From assembly GCA_003151825.1 (NCBI GenBank), contig PLYO01000049.1, positions 1 through 43,888 on the forward strand: DNA of 43,888 nucleotides, given 5' to 3'. The translations under genes were made by a program, and so were the position numbers. This stretch comes from Ignavibacteriota bacterium (GTDB taxonomy: Bacteria; Bacteroidota; Ignavibacteria; Palsa-1295). A model generated the notes under the pieces. That model was not told the origin of the DNA, made no database searches, and saw only the letters and a program-made list of their open reading frames with translations. Shown here one piece after another: positions 7,943-16,012 of this stretch. Position 1 is the stretch's first letter. Every line of letters starts with the position of its first letter.

Positions 7943-10051
7943 TTGAACTCGCTCGTGGAACGCCTTCTTTCTCGTCCGGTTTATCTCGCGGCGTTTGTTG
8001 CGGTGGCGGCGTTTGTCGTGTATCTGCAAACACTGGCTCCGAGCGCGGATTTTATCGACGCGGGCGAGCTTGCGACGGTCTGCACCACGCTCGGCATCGC
8101 GCACCCGACGGGTTACCCGCTCTTTACGCTTGTCGGCTGGGTCTTTGCACATCTGCCCATCGGCGGCACTGCGATCTATCGCTTGAATATCATGGCAGCG
8201 TTCTTTACCGCGATGGGAGCGGGTGGCGTTGTGTTGCTGGCGAATGAGTTGTTCCAAAATTGGATGCCCGAACGGAGTCAAAGGGTAAAGGGTAAAGGGC
8301 AACAGGTAAAGGGTAAGGGACAAAAGTCAAAAGGTAAAAATCAATCCTATGTAGCGCCGGCGTCCCTGCCGGTTCCCACTCCAGATTCTGGGAGACAGGC
8401 GGGGACGCCTGCGCTACTTGCTTCGGCAACGGGGCTTATCACCGCATTCAGCGCAACGTGGTGGGCACAATCGGCTTCGATCGAGGTATATCCGCTGCAT
8501 CTTTTCATGGTGCCGTTGGTGCTTGTATTTTTTCTGAGGATGCTGCGGAACGAAGAGACGGAAAAGCCTGAAAAAGACGGAAGGGTCTTTGCTTTATTAT
8601 TAGGGTTGAGTTTCGCCAATCACATGACGACGATATTGCTTGCGCCTGCATGTTTGTATATGTTTTTTGCGCGATACAAAATTTCGAAGTTAGCATGGAA
8701 GCGCGTTCTCCGGCTTGCGCCATTTTTTATTGCGGGTTTGCTCGTCTATATTTATATGCCGATCCGCTCGGCACAGTTCCCGCCGATGGATTGGGGACAT
8801 ACCGCAACCTTCGATGCCTTCCGTCGCCATGTAACAGCCAAGCAATTTCAGATCTGGATGTTCACCGGCAGCGGCGCGGCGGCGAAACAGTGGGCTTATT
8901 TTTGGCACCGGGTTCCGCAGGAGTTCACCATTGTTGGCGCGCTCCTCGCGCTTGTGGGATTATGGAAGATGTTTAATTCGGCGAGCGTTCGCCGGACACA
9001 TATTCTTGCATTTACACTGCTGCTATTTTTCGGCTGTCTTTTTTATTCCATCAATTACGATATCCACGATATCGATTCGTATTTTCTGCTTGCGTTTCTT
9101 GCCGTGGCATTGTGGATCGGCGCAGGGATGATGTCGGTTGCGCGTTGGGTAGCCGTGACCTTCAGGTCACGGTCTGAAGAGCAAACTCCTGGCGATTCAC
9201 ACCGTGACCTGAAGGTCACGGCTACGATTGCACTTGCGTTGCTTTTGGGTCTTGTCGAGATCGTCGCGAATTTTTCGGATAATAATGAGAGCGGGAATTA
9301 TATGGTCGAGGATTATACGATCAACATGCTTCGCAATCTCCCGCCGAATGCGATTATCTTTTCGACCCAATGGGATTTCTGGGTAAGCGGAGCATTTTAC
9401 TACCAATTGGTCGAGCATGTGCGCCCGGATGTGCTGGTAATAGATAAAGCCATGCTGCGCGACCGTCCCTGGTATTATGCGGAACTCGAAAAACGCGCGC
9501 CGGAAGTTTTTCGCCGCGTGAAACCAGAAGAGGATGCATTCCTGAAATTGCTGTGGGCGTTCGACAAAGGCGATCCGTATGATGGAAATGCAATTGCGCC
9601 CGCGTATGAAAGCTTCACCTCCGCGCTTGTAGAACGCAATCTTGACCGGCCTATTTTCGTCACGCAGGAAATGATGGACGAAAAAGACGATCTCTTCGCG
9701 CCAAAGATGAAACCGATTCCTGCCGGCATCGCGTATCGTCTTTTCCAGCACGATACAACGCTCGATGCTGCTACTCCGAAAATCGTCTGGCGCGATAAAG
9801 GTTACCGCCTGCGCGATTATTATACCGACGATTCACGCTTACTTCAGGCGCTGCCGCTCGCCACTTACGCGGCTGAGCGGTTGCGGCTTGGAGATACCGT
9901 GGCCGCGAAACGATTCTTTGACGACGCGCTCTTGTTCACTCCAGATCTTGCGGCAAAGCTCGATGGCTTGAGCGACCGCGACCGGGAAATCGCGGAAGCG
10001 GCCAATGAGAAATTCGAGCAGTTTCAAACGCTGCGGAATCAATTACACTGA
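7943..10051 (+). CDS. DUF2723 / GT117-like membrane protein, probable O-mannosyltransferase family
   Basis: 702 residues. The N-terminal part is the DUF2723 domain: LAPSADFIDAGELATVCTTLGIAHPTGYPLF, with the acidic pair in the first external loop and the HPTGYPL motif, then about ten membrane helices. The C-terminal third is a soluble domain (NMLRNLPPNAIIFSTQWDFW ... RPDVLVIDKAM). The family is related to human TMEM260, a protein O-mannosyltransferase, and is placed in GT117; activity here is inferred. The start is TTG 7943, with AAGGA ten bases upstream. Three repeat-derived insertions lie in frame: residues 114-134 (heptamer repeat, Lys/Gly-rich), 137-159 (REP pair D) and 403-428 (REP pair C). 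The isomerase gene follows. Confidence 0.88.
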   Translation: MNSLVERLLSRPVYLAAFVAVAAFVVYLQTLAPSADFIDAGELATVCTTLGIAHPTGYPLFTLVGWVFAHLPIGGTAIYRLNIMAAFFTAMGAGGVVLLANELFQNWMPERSQRVKGKGQQVKGKGQKSKGKNQSYVAPASLPVPTPDSGRQAGTPALLASATGLITAFSATWWAQSASIEVYPLHLFMVPLVLVFFLRMLRNEETEKPEKDGRVFALLLGLSFANHMTTILLAPACLYMFFARYKISKLAWKRVLRLAPFFIAGLLVYIYMPIRSAQFPPMDWGHTATFDAFRRHVTAKQFQIWMFTGSGAAAKQWAYFWHRVPQEFTIVGALLALVGLWKMFNSASVRRTHILAFTLLLFFGCLFYSINYDIHDIDSYFLLAFLAVALWIGAGMMSVARWVAVTFRSRSEEQTPGDSHRDLKVTATIALALLLGLVEIVANFSDNNESGNYMVEDYTINMLRNLPPNAIIFSTQWDFWVSGAFYYQLVEHVRPDVLVIDKAMLRDRPWYYAELEKRAPEVFRRVKPEEDAFLKLLWAFDKGDPYDGNAIAPAYESFTSALVERNLDRPIFVTQEMMDEKDDLFAPKMKPIPAGIAYRLFQHDTTLDAATPKIVWRDKGYRLRDYYTDDSRLLQALPLATYAAERLRLGDTVAAKRFFDDALLFTPDLAAKLDGLSDRDREIAEAANEKFEQFQTLRNQLH
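8282..8344 (+). repeat. Heptamer tandem repeat, nine units, in frame
   Basis: Nine successive 7-mers ending in AA: AGGGTAA, AGGGTAA, AGGGCAA, CAGGTAA, AGGGTAA, GGGACAA, AAGTCAA, AAGGTAA, AAATCAA. The 63 bp equal 21 codons and give a Lys/Gly/Gln-rich loop in the DUF2723 protein. Confidence 0.8.
8351..8417. repeat. REP family D inverted pair inside DUF2723 gene
   Basis: GTAGCG then CCGGCGTCCCTGCCGG at 8351-8372, and CAGGCGGGGACGCCTG then CGCTAC at 8396-8417. The open frame reads through both, giving residues 137-159. Confidence 0.85.
9149..9225. repeat. REP family C inverted pair inside DUF2723 gene
   Basis: GTAG plus CCGTGACCTTCAGGTCACGG at 9149-9172 faces CCGTGACCTGAAGGTCACGG plus CTAC at 9202-9225. 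Read through as residues 403-428, in a loop between membrane helices. Other copies lie at 12746-12814 and 13818-13841. Confidence 0.9.
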
Positions 10052-10066
10052 CGTTACTCCTCAAAA

Positions 10067-10108
10067 CACCACCCCCCAGCCCCCTCCTCTTGCAGAGGAG
10101 GGGGAGTT
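10067..10108. repeat. Palindromic element carrying the isomerase ribosome binding site
   Basis: CACCACCCCCCAG, then CCCCCTCCTCT-TGC-AGAGGAGGGGG, then AGTT. Its purine-rich right arm (AGAGGAGGGGGAG) ends five to eight bases before the ATG at 10113 and is the only Shine-Dalgarno-like sequence there. A related pair is inside the VWA gene at 26909-27055. Confidence 0.75.
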
Positions 10109-10112
10109 ATCT

Positions 10113-11183
10113 ATGAGCTTCACACATCGAATTAGCCCCGACGATCTTCGCCGCCTCGACACCCGCGATATGGCCAGTCATATTACGCGCATGGGTTCCC
10201 ATATCCGCGATGCTATCAAATTGATGGAACCCCTCTCCTTACCAAGGAGAGGGGCAGGGGAGAGGTCGATTGAGTCAATTATCGTTCTCGGGATGGGCGG
10301 CTCGGCCATTGGCGGCGATCTCGTCCGCTCGTATCTATTTTCGTCGCTGAAGGTTCCTTTCGCCGTTAATCGCTCGTATGCGCTGCCTTCATGGGCAAAT
10401 GAGGGAACGCTCGTCATCGCATCGAGCTATTCGGGAAATACGGAAGAGACGCTTTCGGCCTTCGAGCAAGCCACCGCGAAAAAGCTATCCATTCTTTGTA
10501 TTACAACAGGCGGCACACTCGCGCGGCGCGCAAAAGAATTGGGACTTTCCACCATTGCTCCTGCGCCGGGAATGCAGCCGCGCGCCGCGCTGGCGTATGG
10601 GTTCGTTCCCATTCTTCTGGCACTCGAAAAACTTGGGCTGACATCGGGTGAAGCGCAAAACCTCGAACGCGCGGCGACCCTCCTCGACCAGCTTTCCGAG
10701 CGTTATGGGACCACCCATCTCGACGAAAATAATCCGGCGTTTAAACTTGCCGGAGAGCTTCTGCACCGCATTCCCGTCATTTACGCTAGCGTGGATTATG
10801 AGACGGTTGCGCTCCGGTGGCGCGGGCAGATTCAGGAGAATGCAAAGCACCTCGCATTTTGCAATGTGGTCTCCGAAATGAACCACAACGAATTGGAGGG
10901 GTGGTCGCATCCGGTCGATCTGCTCCAGCGATGCTCCATCGTGCTGCTCCGCTCGAGCGACGAGCATCCGCGTATTGCAAAGCGCTTCGAAGCCATGAAG
11001 GAGGTTTTCCGGAGCAGGCAAGTGGATGTGTTCGAATTCCATGCCGAAGGCGAAACACGTATCGAGCGCCTCTTCAGCCTCATCGCGCTCGCGGACTGGA
11101 CGAGCTTTTACATGGCGCTCTTTGCCGGCATCGACCCGACGGCAATTGACGCCATCGAGCAATTCAAACAAAAGCTGACCTAA
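10113..11183 (+). CDS. Bifunctional phosphoglucose/phosphomannose isomerase
   Basis: 356 residues with two SIS sugar-isomerase domains. Substrate-binding motifs are LGMGGSAIGGD (residues about 59-69) and SSYSGNTEETLSAFE; EMNHNELEGW carries residues typical of this archaeal/bacterial PGI-PMI family. It interconverts glucose-6-phosphate or mannose-6-phosphate with fructose-6-phosphate in the cytoplasm, and so can supply the GDP-mannose route ending in the ManC encoded at 27714. I start at ATG 10113 because of the strong purine run just upstream; earlier in-frame codons overlap DUF2723. Residues 40-51 (PLSLPRRGAGER) are a 36-bp repeat inserted just before the first nucleotide-like fold strand. 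Confidence 0.92.
   Translation: MSFTHRISPDDLRRLDTRDMASHITRMGSHIRDAIKLMEPLSLPRRGAGERSIESIIVLGMGGSAIGGDLVRSYLFSSLKVPFAVNRSYALPSWANEGTLVIASSYSGNTEETLSAFEQATAKKLSILCITTGGTLARRAKELGLSTIAPAPGMQPRAALAYGFVPILLALEKLGLTSGEAQNLERAATLLDQLSERYGTTHLDENNPAFKLAGELLHRIPVIYASVDYETVALRWRGQIQENAKHLAFCNVVSEMNHNELEGWSHPVDLLQRCSIVLLRSSDEHPRIAKRFEAMKEVFRSRQVDVFEFHAEGETRIERLFSLIALADWTSFYMALFAGIDPTAIDAIEQFKQKLT
10230..10265. repeat. 36-bp palindromic element (family G) inside isomerase
   Basis: CCCCTCTCCTT-ACC-AAGGAGAGGGG followed by CAGGGGAGAGG. Identical over all 36 bases to 23972-24007 in dapF, but read in another frame. Confidence 0.9.
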
Positions 11184-11227
11184 TGGCTTGACGAATCACA
11201 ATTTAACGGAGCGGTGTAATAATTTCG

Positions 11228-11235
11228 TATTTTTG
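11228..11235 (+). promoter_or_regulatory. Bacteroidota-type -7 box TATTTTTG
   Basis: Fits TAnnTTTG, 20 nt before the ATG at 11256. The -33 element is not obvious. Confidence 0.4.
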
Positions 11236-11255
11236 TAGTATTAATCGAACGTAAA

Positions 11256-12740
11256 ATGAAAAAAATTCTAACAGGCATCGCAATCACCATTTTTTTATCG
11301 GCGAATATCCACGCGCAGCCGAGCAATACGTGGAAGGTCATTCCCGGTAATCCTTTTCCAGAACAGGAAAGCGTGATGGCGTGGTCTTCCTCGGATACTG
11401 GTTTCTTCTTCGGCAGTGGCCTCGCTCGCACCGTCGATAGTGGCATCGACTTCGTGGCCTTGCCCTTTCCAAACCCGACCGATACGATCCACTTGGTGGA
11501 CACGAACGGCAATCCGTATGTGAAATACAATCATTATTCGGCGATTCAGAGCGTAACCGATATGGCGTGGCCCGCTCAGAACACGGGCGTTGTTGTTGGC
11601 CCCACCGGAAGTGATAACTACGGCCACACCCATGCTCCGACGGTCCTCGTAACGCAAGATGGGGGGACCACCTGGAGCCAATATTATCCGACCGATAATG
11701 ATACCGTCATCACCAAAGCTGACACTGCTTTTATCAAAGCTGACACTGTTATTAACCGAACTACCAAACCTCCGGATACTATTATTACGCCAGCGCATAC
11801 TAAGATTACGCCGGCGGATACCGTTGTTAATCCGGAGCTTTGGAATAATATTTACTTCCCAAACACCACCGTCGGATACGCATCCGCTGGTTCGACCGAT
11901 GGAACGGGTTATATCACGAAAACCACCGACGGCGGAAAAGATTGGACGGATGTGTATCATTCCGATACGCTTTCGTTTAACCACCTTCATTTCATAAACG
12001 CGAATAACGGAATCTTTATCGCGCAAGGGCAATCCGCTCATCTCGGCTATACGACGGACGGTGGTGCAACCGTTCATTTAGTCTCCGTCGGGACGGATTC
12101 CACGGCGACGTTCCTTCATTGGAACAACGATAGTTCCTGGCTGGTTGGTGCCGATAGCGTTTATCGCTCTAAGGATTCAGGTAAAACCTGGACGAGCGTC
12201 GTGCCCTACGATACAAACGCTGGCCCTGTTACGGTCGGAGCATTTTATGACGATTCCGGCTTTGTATTCCGGCAAAACGAGCCTATCGTTTTGATGACAA
12301 CCGATTATGGCGTCACCTGGACACCCAGTCGCTTGCCCGACGACGGATCGCCAGCCGACTCCGTCACTCCGCTTGCGGCCTCGATGGTTTCGTCGCATCT
12401 CGCCTACTTGCTGGCCTTTGATAATAACGCCACGTCCAACGTGTTGATGAAGTTTGGATTCGGGCCGCCGAAGGATACTACCAGTGGTGACGTGGTGCAA
12501 GCGAATGCCGCTGAGGTACTACCGTTTAGCGCGATGTTAGCAAACAGTGCGGTGCAATTTTCGATGGCTCCCGCCACGGAATCGCGCTCCATTGAAATCA
12601 TGGACGTCTTAGGCCGAACGTGGACGACGCTTTCGCTTGCTTCGAACGCCGGAAGCGCATTCCTTCCCACCGGCGAACTCTCAACCGGAACTTACTTTGC
12701 GCGGCTCGGCACATCGATCGTAAAGTTCGCGATTCCGTAA
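11256..12740 (+). CDS. Secreted BNR/YCF48-like propeller protein with T9SS-type C-terminus
   Basis: 494 residues with signal peptide MKKILTGIAITIFLSANIHAQ. Repeated blades carry Asp-box-like motifs (TTDGGKDWTDV, SKDSGKTWTSV, TTDYGVTWTPS), the pattern of photosystem-stability/sialidase-like propellers. The C-terminal 60 residues (SIEIMDVLGRTWTTLSL ... LPTGELSTGTYFARL) resemble a T9SS sorting domain. Between blades, residues about 149-190 form a degenerate tandem TKADTAFIKADTVI ... PAHTKITPADTVV that looks like a recent repeat expansion or linker. Function is unknown; probably an exported surface protein. A -7 box lies at 11228. Confidence 0.85.
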   Translation: MKKILTGIAITIFLSANIHAQPSNTWKVIPGNPFPEQESVMAWSSSDTGFFFGSGLARTVDSGIDFVALPFPNPTDTIHLVDTNGNPYVKYNHYSAIQSVTDMAWPAQNTGVVVGPTGSDNYGHTHAPTVLVTQDGGTTWSQYYPTDNDTVITKADTAFIKADTVINRTTKPPDTIITPAHTKITPADTVVNPELWNNIYFPNTTVGYASAGSTDGTGYITKTTDGGKDWTDVYHSDTLSFNHLHFINANNGIFIAQGQSAHLGYTTDGGATVHLVSVGTDSTATFLHWNNDSSWLVGADSVYRSKDSGKTWTSVVPYDTNAGPVTVGAFYDDSGFVFRQNEPIVLMTTDYGVTWTPSRLPDDGSPADSVTPLAASMVSSHLAYLLAFDNNATSNVLMKFGFGPPKDTTSGDVVQANAAEVLPFSAMLANSAVQFSMAPATESRSIEIMDVLGRTWTTLSLASNAGSAFLPTGELSTGTYFARLGTSIVKFAIP

Positions 12741-12745
12741 ACCGT

Positions 12746-12814
12746 GTAACCGTGACCTAAAGGTCACGGTCGCGGAGCGTAATTGACACACCGTGACCTG
12801 AAGGTCACGGCTAC
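12746..12814. repeat. REP family C inverted pair between convergent genes
   Basis: GTAA plus CCGTGACCTAAAGGTCACGG at 12746-12769 (head altered from GTAG) faces CCGTGACCTGAAGGTCACGG plus CTAC at 12791-12814. It fills almost the whole gap between the propeller gene and etfA and could serve both as terminator or 3-prime stabiliser. Confidence 0.88.
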
Positions 12815-12819
12815 AAGCA

Positions 12820-13800
12820 TCAATGTCGAAGCTTCGCAACTGCTTCGGTGAGCGCGGGTAATATCTCGAAGGCGTCGCCAACGATTCCGTAATCGGCCAG
12901 AGCAAAGATTGGCGCGTTTTCGTCCTTGTTGATCGCCACGATTGTTTTGGAGCTTGACATTCCGGCCAGATGCTGCACCGCGCCGGAAATTCCGACCGCA
13001 ACATAGAGCGTGGGCGAGACTGTTTTTCCCGTTTGCCCCACTTGCTCGGCATGAGGCCTCCAACCGGCATCGACGACTGCGCGCGAAGCGCCAATCGCGC
13101 CGCCAAAAGCCGCCGCTAAATTTTCGATGAGTGCCCAATGTTCCGGCCCGCGCATGCCGCGCCCGCCGGAGACGATAATATCGGCTTCGGCCACATCGAG
13201 CTTGCCTTGCGAGAGCACGAGCGATGTCGTCTGTTCTGCAAAATCGGTGTCTTCGAAATTCACGATAACGGACTGAATGGATGGTTCTTGTGAAGGCGCG
13301 TCGCTCGAAGCCTTCCATAAATTCGGACGTGTGGAATACACTTTTACCTTAGTCATAACGCGCACGTTTACCTGCGCCTTGCCGGCATAGACGGGATGCG
13401 TCGCTATGATTTCACCTGATTCCGTCGAGAACGCTGTGACATCCGGCACATAACCGGCCTCCAAGTGAATGGCGACGCGCGGCGCGAGATCCTTGCCGCG
13501 TCCCGTGGCACCAATCAGGATCACATCCGCGCTTGCTTGCTTTGCTGTCTCCGCGAGCGCTCGGCCTGTGGCGCGAGAGGAATAATTGTTAAGACGCGCA
13601 TCGCTTGCCGTGTAAACGGCACTCACGTTTAGCTGCTTCGCCTGCGCGGCGAGCGTGGATGAATCCGCGCCCACAATTGCGGCAATCACAGTGCCGCCAA
13701 GCGCGTCCGCATGAGCGATCATGCGGGCCGCGCCAACCGCTTCTAAGGATGGTCTGCGAAATCGACCGTTTCGTTCTTCTAAATAGACTAAAATATTCAT
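12820..13800 (-). CDS. etfA: Electron transfer flavoprotein alpha subunit
   Basis: 326 residues. The C-terminal FAD-binding domain shows the ETF-alpha signature: SGGRGMRGPEHWALIENLAAAFGGAIGASRAVVDAGW, then VGQTGKTVSPTLYVAVGISGAVQHLAGM and INKDENAPIFALADYGIVGD. The N-terminal domain is the shared alpha/beta nucleotide-binding-like fold. With EtfB it accepts electrons from acyl-CoA dehydrogenases and passes them to the quinone pool or other acceptors, which fits the beta-oxidation genes at the right end. It follows etfB on the minus strand with a 49-bp gap occupied by one REP. Starts at ATG 13800. Confidence 0.96.
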   Translation of the reverse strand: MNILVYLEERNGRFRRPSLEAVGAARMIAHADALGGTVIAAIVGADSSTLAAQAKQLNVSAVYTASDARLNNYSSRATGRALAETAKQASADVILIGATGRGKDLAPRVAIHLEAGYVPDVTAFSTESGEIIATHPVYAGKAQVNVRVMTKVKVYSTRPNLWKASSDAPSQEPSIQSVIVNFEDTDFAEQTTSLVLSQGKLDVAEADIIVSGGRGMRGPEHWALIENLAAAFGGAIGASRAVVDAGWRPHAEQVGQTGKTVSPTLYVAVGISGAVQHLAGMSSSKTIVAINKDENAPIFALADYGIVGDAFEILPALTEAVAKLRH

Positions 13801-13817
13801 AACGTTACGCTGCGCGA

Positions 13818-13841
13818 CCGTGACCTGAAGGTCACGGCTAC
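13818..13841. repeat. REP family C single copy between etfB and etfA
   Basis: CCGTGACCTGAAGGTCACGG plus CTAC. It lies in the 49-bp intercistronic gap and would form a strong hairpin in the etfB-etfA mRNA. Confidence 0.85.
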
Positions 13842-13849
13842 CAATGCGA

Positions 13850-14602
13850 TTAGATTACTTTTGCCTCCTCGTGCAGCAACCGCGCTAATTCTTGCGCAGC
13901 GGCAGATGGATTTTGATCGGCTTTCAGAATTTTATTTACACGCTTCTTTTCGGGTTTCGTCATTTGAATAATTTCCGTTCGCGCTAAAGGCGGTGTGCCG
14001 GCTATTTCCAGAATCGGCTTTTGTTTGGCCTTCATAATATTCGGCAGCGAGGGATAGCGCGGGTCGTTCAAGCCTTTTTGCGCGGCTACGATGCATGGCA
14101 TCGCGAGTTCGATCACTTCGCGGCCGCCTTCGACTTCTTTTTCAACCGTGACTTTGTTTCCTTCGATGATGAGGCTCACCGCCACCGTCGCTGCCGGAAG
14201 ATTCAATAGTTCCGAGAGCATTGGCGCGATTTCCATCCCATCGAAATCAATCGATTGCTTGCCAAGCAAGATAAGATCTGGGTTCAAAGGCTTGATGGCA
14301 TCGGCCAGCATCGCCGCCACCTGAAATGAATCTTTTTTATCGCCTTTGATAAGAATACCTTTATCCGCTCCCATCGCAAGCGATTGGCGGATCGCTTCTT
14401 TCGCATTATCGGCGCCAACAGAGATTGCCGTTACTTCGCCTTTATATTTATCGCGAAGCCGAAGCGCCTCTTCCACGGCAAACTCATCGTACGGATTGAG
14501 AATAAACTTCACGCCCGCCGGATCCATCGACGTGCCATCGGCGGCAACGTTGATGCGTGTCGTGGTGTCCGGTACGTGGCTGACGCAAACGAGAATGTTC
14601 AT
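13850..14602 (-). CDS. etfB: Electron transfer flavoprotein beta subunit
   Basis: 250 residues, normal for EtfB. Visible family features are MNILVCVSHVPDTTTRINVAADG at the start, the FILNPYDEFAVEEALRL segment and the AMP-binding-type LPAATVAVSLIIEGN ... VEKEVEGGREVIELAMPCIVAAQKGLNDPRYPSLPNIMKAKQKP region. Forms the ETF heterodimer with the downstream EtfA. Its start codon is only six bases from the left arm of an inverted repeat (14608-14828), which must therefore contain or lie inside its promoter/leader. Confidence 0.96.
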   Translation of the reverse strand: MNILVCVSHVPDTTTRINVAADGTSMDPAGVKFILNPYDEFAVEEALRLRDKYKGEVTAISVGADNAKEAIRQSLAMGADKGILIKGDKKDSFQVAAMLADAIKPLNPDLILLGKQSIDFDGMEIAPMLSELLNLPAATVAVSLIIEGNKVTVEKEVEGGREVIELAMPCIVAAQKGLNDPRYPSLPNIMKAKQKPILEIAGTPPLARTEIIQMTKPEKKRVNKILKADQNPSAAAQELARLLHEEAKVI

Positions 14603-14607
14603 AAAAG

Positions 14608-14828
14608 CAGAACCTGGATTACGCGGATTGGAGGGGATTACGCGGACGATTTATCGGATAGTTTTTAAATAGCGATCCACATGGATGACATCTTCGACAA
14701 ATCGTTTTTCATAACCTTCTCTATAATGTTGTTAAACCAAAAAAAATGTAAATTGTCCGAGCAAGCGGAACCGTAAAATCCAAAAATCGTCCGCGTAATC
14801 CCCTCCAATCCGCGCAATCCAGGTTCAG
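14608..14828. repeat. Long inverted repeat with GATT-periodic arms
   Basis: The left arm (14608-14652) and right arm (14784-14828) are near-perfect complements of about 45 bp built from GGATTACGC, GGATTGGAGG, GGATTACGC-like units, separated by about 130 bp with no gene. The shape resembles a small non-autonomous element. It lies upstream of etfB, and the right arm overlaps the stop codon of the 100-residue ORF. Confidence 0.8.
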
Positions 14829-15127
14829 CTGATAATAAATGACATCGCTTCTTCCATGCCCGCGTCCATGGCCTCTGCTTGGAGGTTGCCATACGGCGTG
14901 ATGAAATGAGGCAAGTCCTTATGCGCGGCGGTCTTAAACACGAGGCGGCGACTCAAAATTTCAAAGAGGTCTTTCGAAAGCAGGAGCTTTTGAATCGGCT
15001 TGCCTTTCTCATGGAGATAGCGCGATTGTGCATAAATGGCACTCTTGATCGTCTCGTAAGAGAGATCGTCTTCCGCGAGCTTAACGCGAACCAAGTCCGC
15101 AAATGGCGCCTCAGAGTTGACCGGCAT
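14825..15127 (-). CDS. Hypothetical 100-residue protein
   Basis: Starts at ATG 15127, overlapping the end of the methyltransferase gene by 17 bp, which suggests translational coupling. The product is mixed alpha-like and charged (FADLVRVKLAEDDLSYETIKSAI ... KPIQKLLLSKDLFEILSRRLV). I do not recognise a family. Its stop codon lies in the right arm of the inverted repeat at 14608-14828, so the last residues may have been replaced when the element arrived. The frame stays open much further upstream, but that part is a shadow of the methyltransferase. Confidence 0.5.
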   Translation of the reverse strand: MPVNSEAPFADLVRVKLAEDDLSYETIKSAIYAQSRYLHEKGKPIQKLLLSKDLFEILSRRLVFKTAAHKDLPHFITPYGNLQAEAMDAGMEEAMSFIIS

Positions 15128-15872
15128 AAAGCAGTGTTTTGTAACGCATATCGACGTGGCCATCGTCAGCGTGTTCGTCAAAAATTTTTCGGAGACAAGA
15201 GAGCATTGGCGCATATTCTGCATCTCCAACATTCGGAACGTAGGACGATGAGAGCAGCCTTCCCTCCACGCCATCGTAATCCATCGGCTGAATATTCTCG
15301 AATTCCGTTTCCATCACGTCCGCACCCTGAAAAAAATCCCGGACTTTTTGCGAGTCGATATTTCGGTGATTGATTTGATTATAATCGGTGCCAAATTGTT
15401 GCAAGAGCGATTCGTATTCGACAAGGAATGGGGTGGTATCGGTCTCGCGGTCGTTCCACAGGATAACGGTCCAGCCGCCGGGTCTCAGAATTCGTTTGAA
15501 CTCTCGATAGGCGCTTTCAAAGTTGAACCAATGAAAAGCTTGACCGGCAACAATGTACTCGACGGCGCGGTCGGGAAGCGTCGTGGATTCGGCGGTCGCA
15601 TCCATGCTGCGGAAATTTTTGAAGGTACGGAGATAGCGCTCGCCGGCTTCGCGCATGGGAGCGTTTGGCTCGATGCCATAAACGAAATTTCCGTTTTCGA
15701 GAAAAAGCTCGGCGGAAAATCCCGTGCCGGAGCCAACATCGGCGATCACATGGTTCGGGCGAAGGCCGGTTTTATCTCGAAGCGAGTAAATGATCTCTTT
15801 GGGATAATGGGGCCGGTACTTTAAATAAGCATCGACGCGGGAGGAAAACCGCTCGGTGGAGAGAACTGACAT
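15111..15872 (-). CDS. Class I SAM-dependent methyltransferase (UbiE/COQ5-like)
   Basis: 253 residues. Motif I is VIADVGSGTGFSAELFLENG (residues about 42-61), followed by YGIEPNAPMREAGERYL (motif II), the acidic/hydrophobic MDATAESTTLPDRAVEYIVAGQAFHWF (motif III) and RILRPGGWTVILWNDR. FSSRVDAYLKYRPHYP at the start is typical of the group annotated as methyltransferase type 11. The small- or large-molecule substrate cannot be told. It begins a minus-strand group with the 100-residue ORF. Confidence 0.9.
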   Translation of the reverse strand: MSVLSTERFSSRVDAYLKYRPHYPKEIIYSLRDKTGLRPNHVIADVGSGTGFSAELFLENGNFVYGIEPNAPMREAGERYLRTFKNFRSMDATAESTTLPDRAVEYIVAGQAFHWFNFESAYREFKRILRPGGWTVILWNDRETDTTPFLVEYESLLQQFGTDYNQINHRNIDSQKVRDFFQGADVMETEFENIQPMDYDGVEGRLLSSSYVPNVGDAEYAPMLSCLRKIFDEHADDGHVDMRYKTLLYAGQL

Positions 15873-15938
15873 GGTTCGATATTACGAGATAAATATTGGT
15901 GTGGTTCCGTGATTCTCGGATCGAGGCAATCTATTTCG

Positions 15939-15946
15939 TAACTTTG
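15939..15946 (+). promoter_or_regulatory. Bacteroidota-type -7 box TAACTTTG
   Basis: Exact TAnnTTTG, 66 nt before the DUF47 start; likely the promoter of the DUF47-PiT-NUDIX run. Confidence 0.4.
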
Positions 15947-16012
15947 TACCAAGTCTGACGCACATCGTGGTCGATACAGGGGTCAGTTACAGAGAAGTCA
16001 CACCAATTATTT

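Noticed and set aside
10485..11171. A 228-codon open frame antisense to the isomerase
   Set aside because: Shadow of the well-supported SIS-domain gene; no recognisable domain.
15111..15274. Frameshifted longer methyltransferase joining the 100-residue ORF
   Set aside because: The 253-residue methyltransferase already ends with the family's usual YKTLLYAGQL-type C-terminus, so no frameshift is needed.
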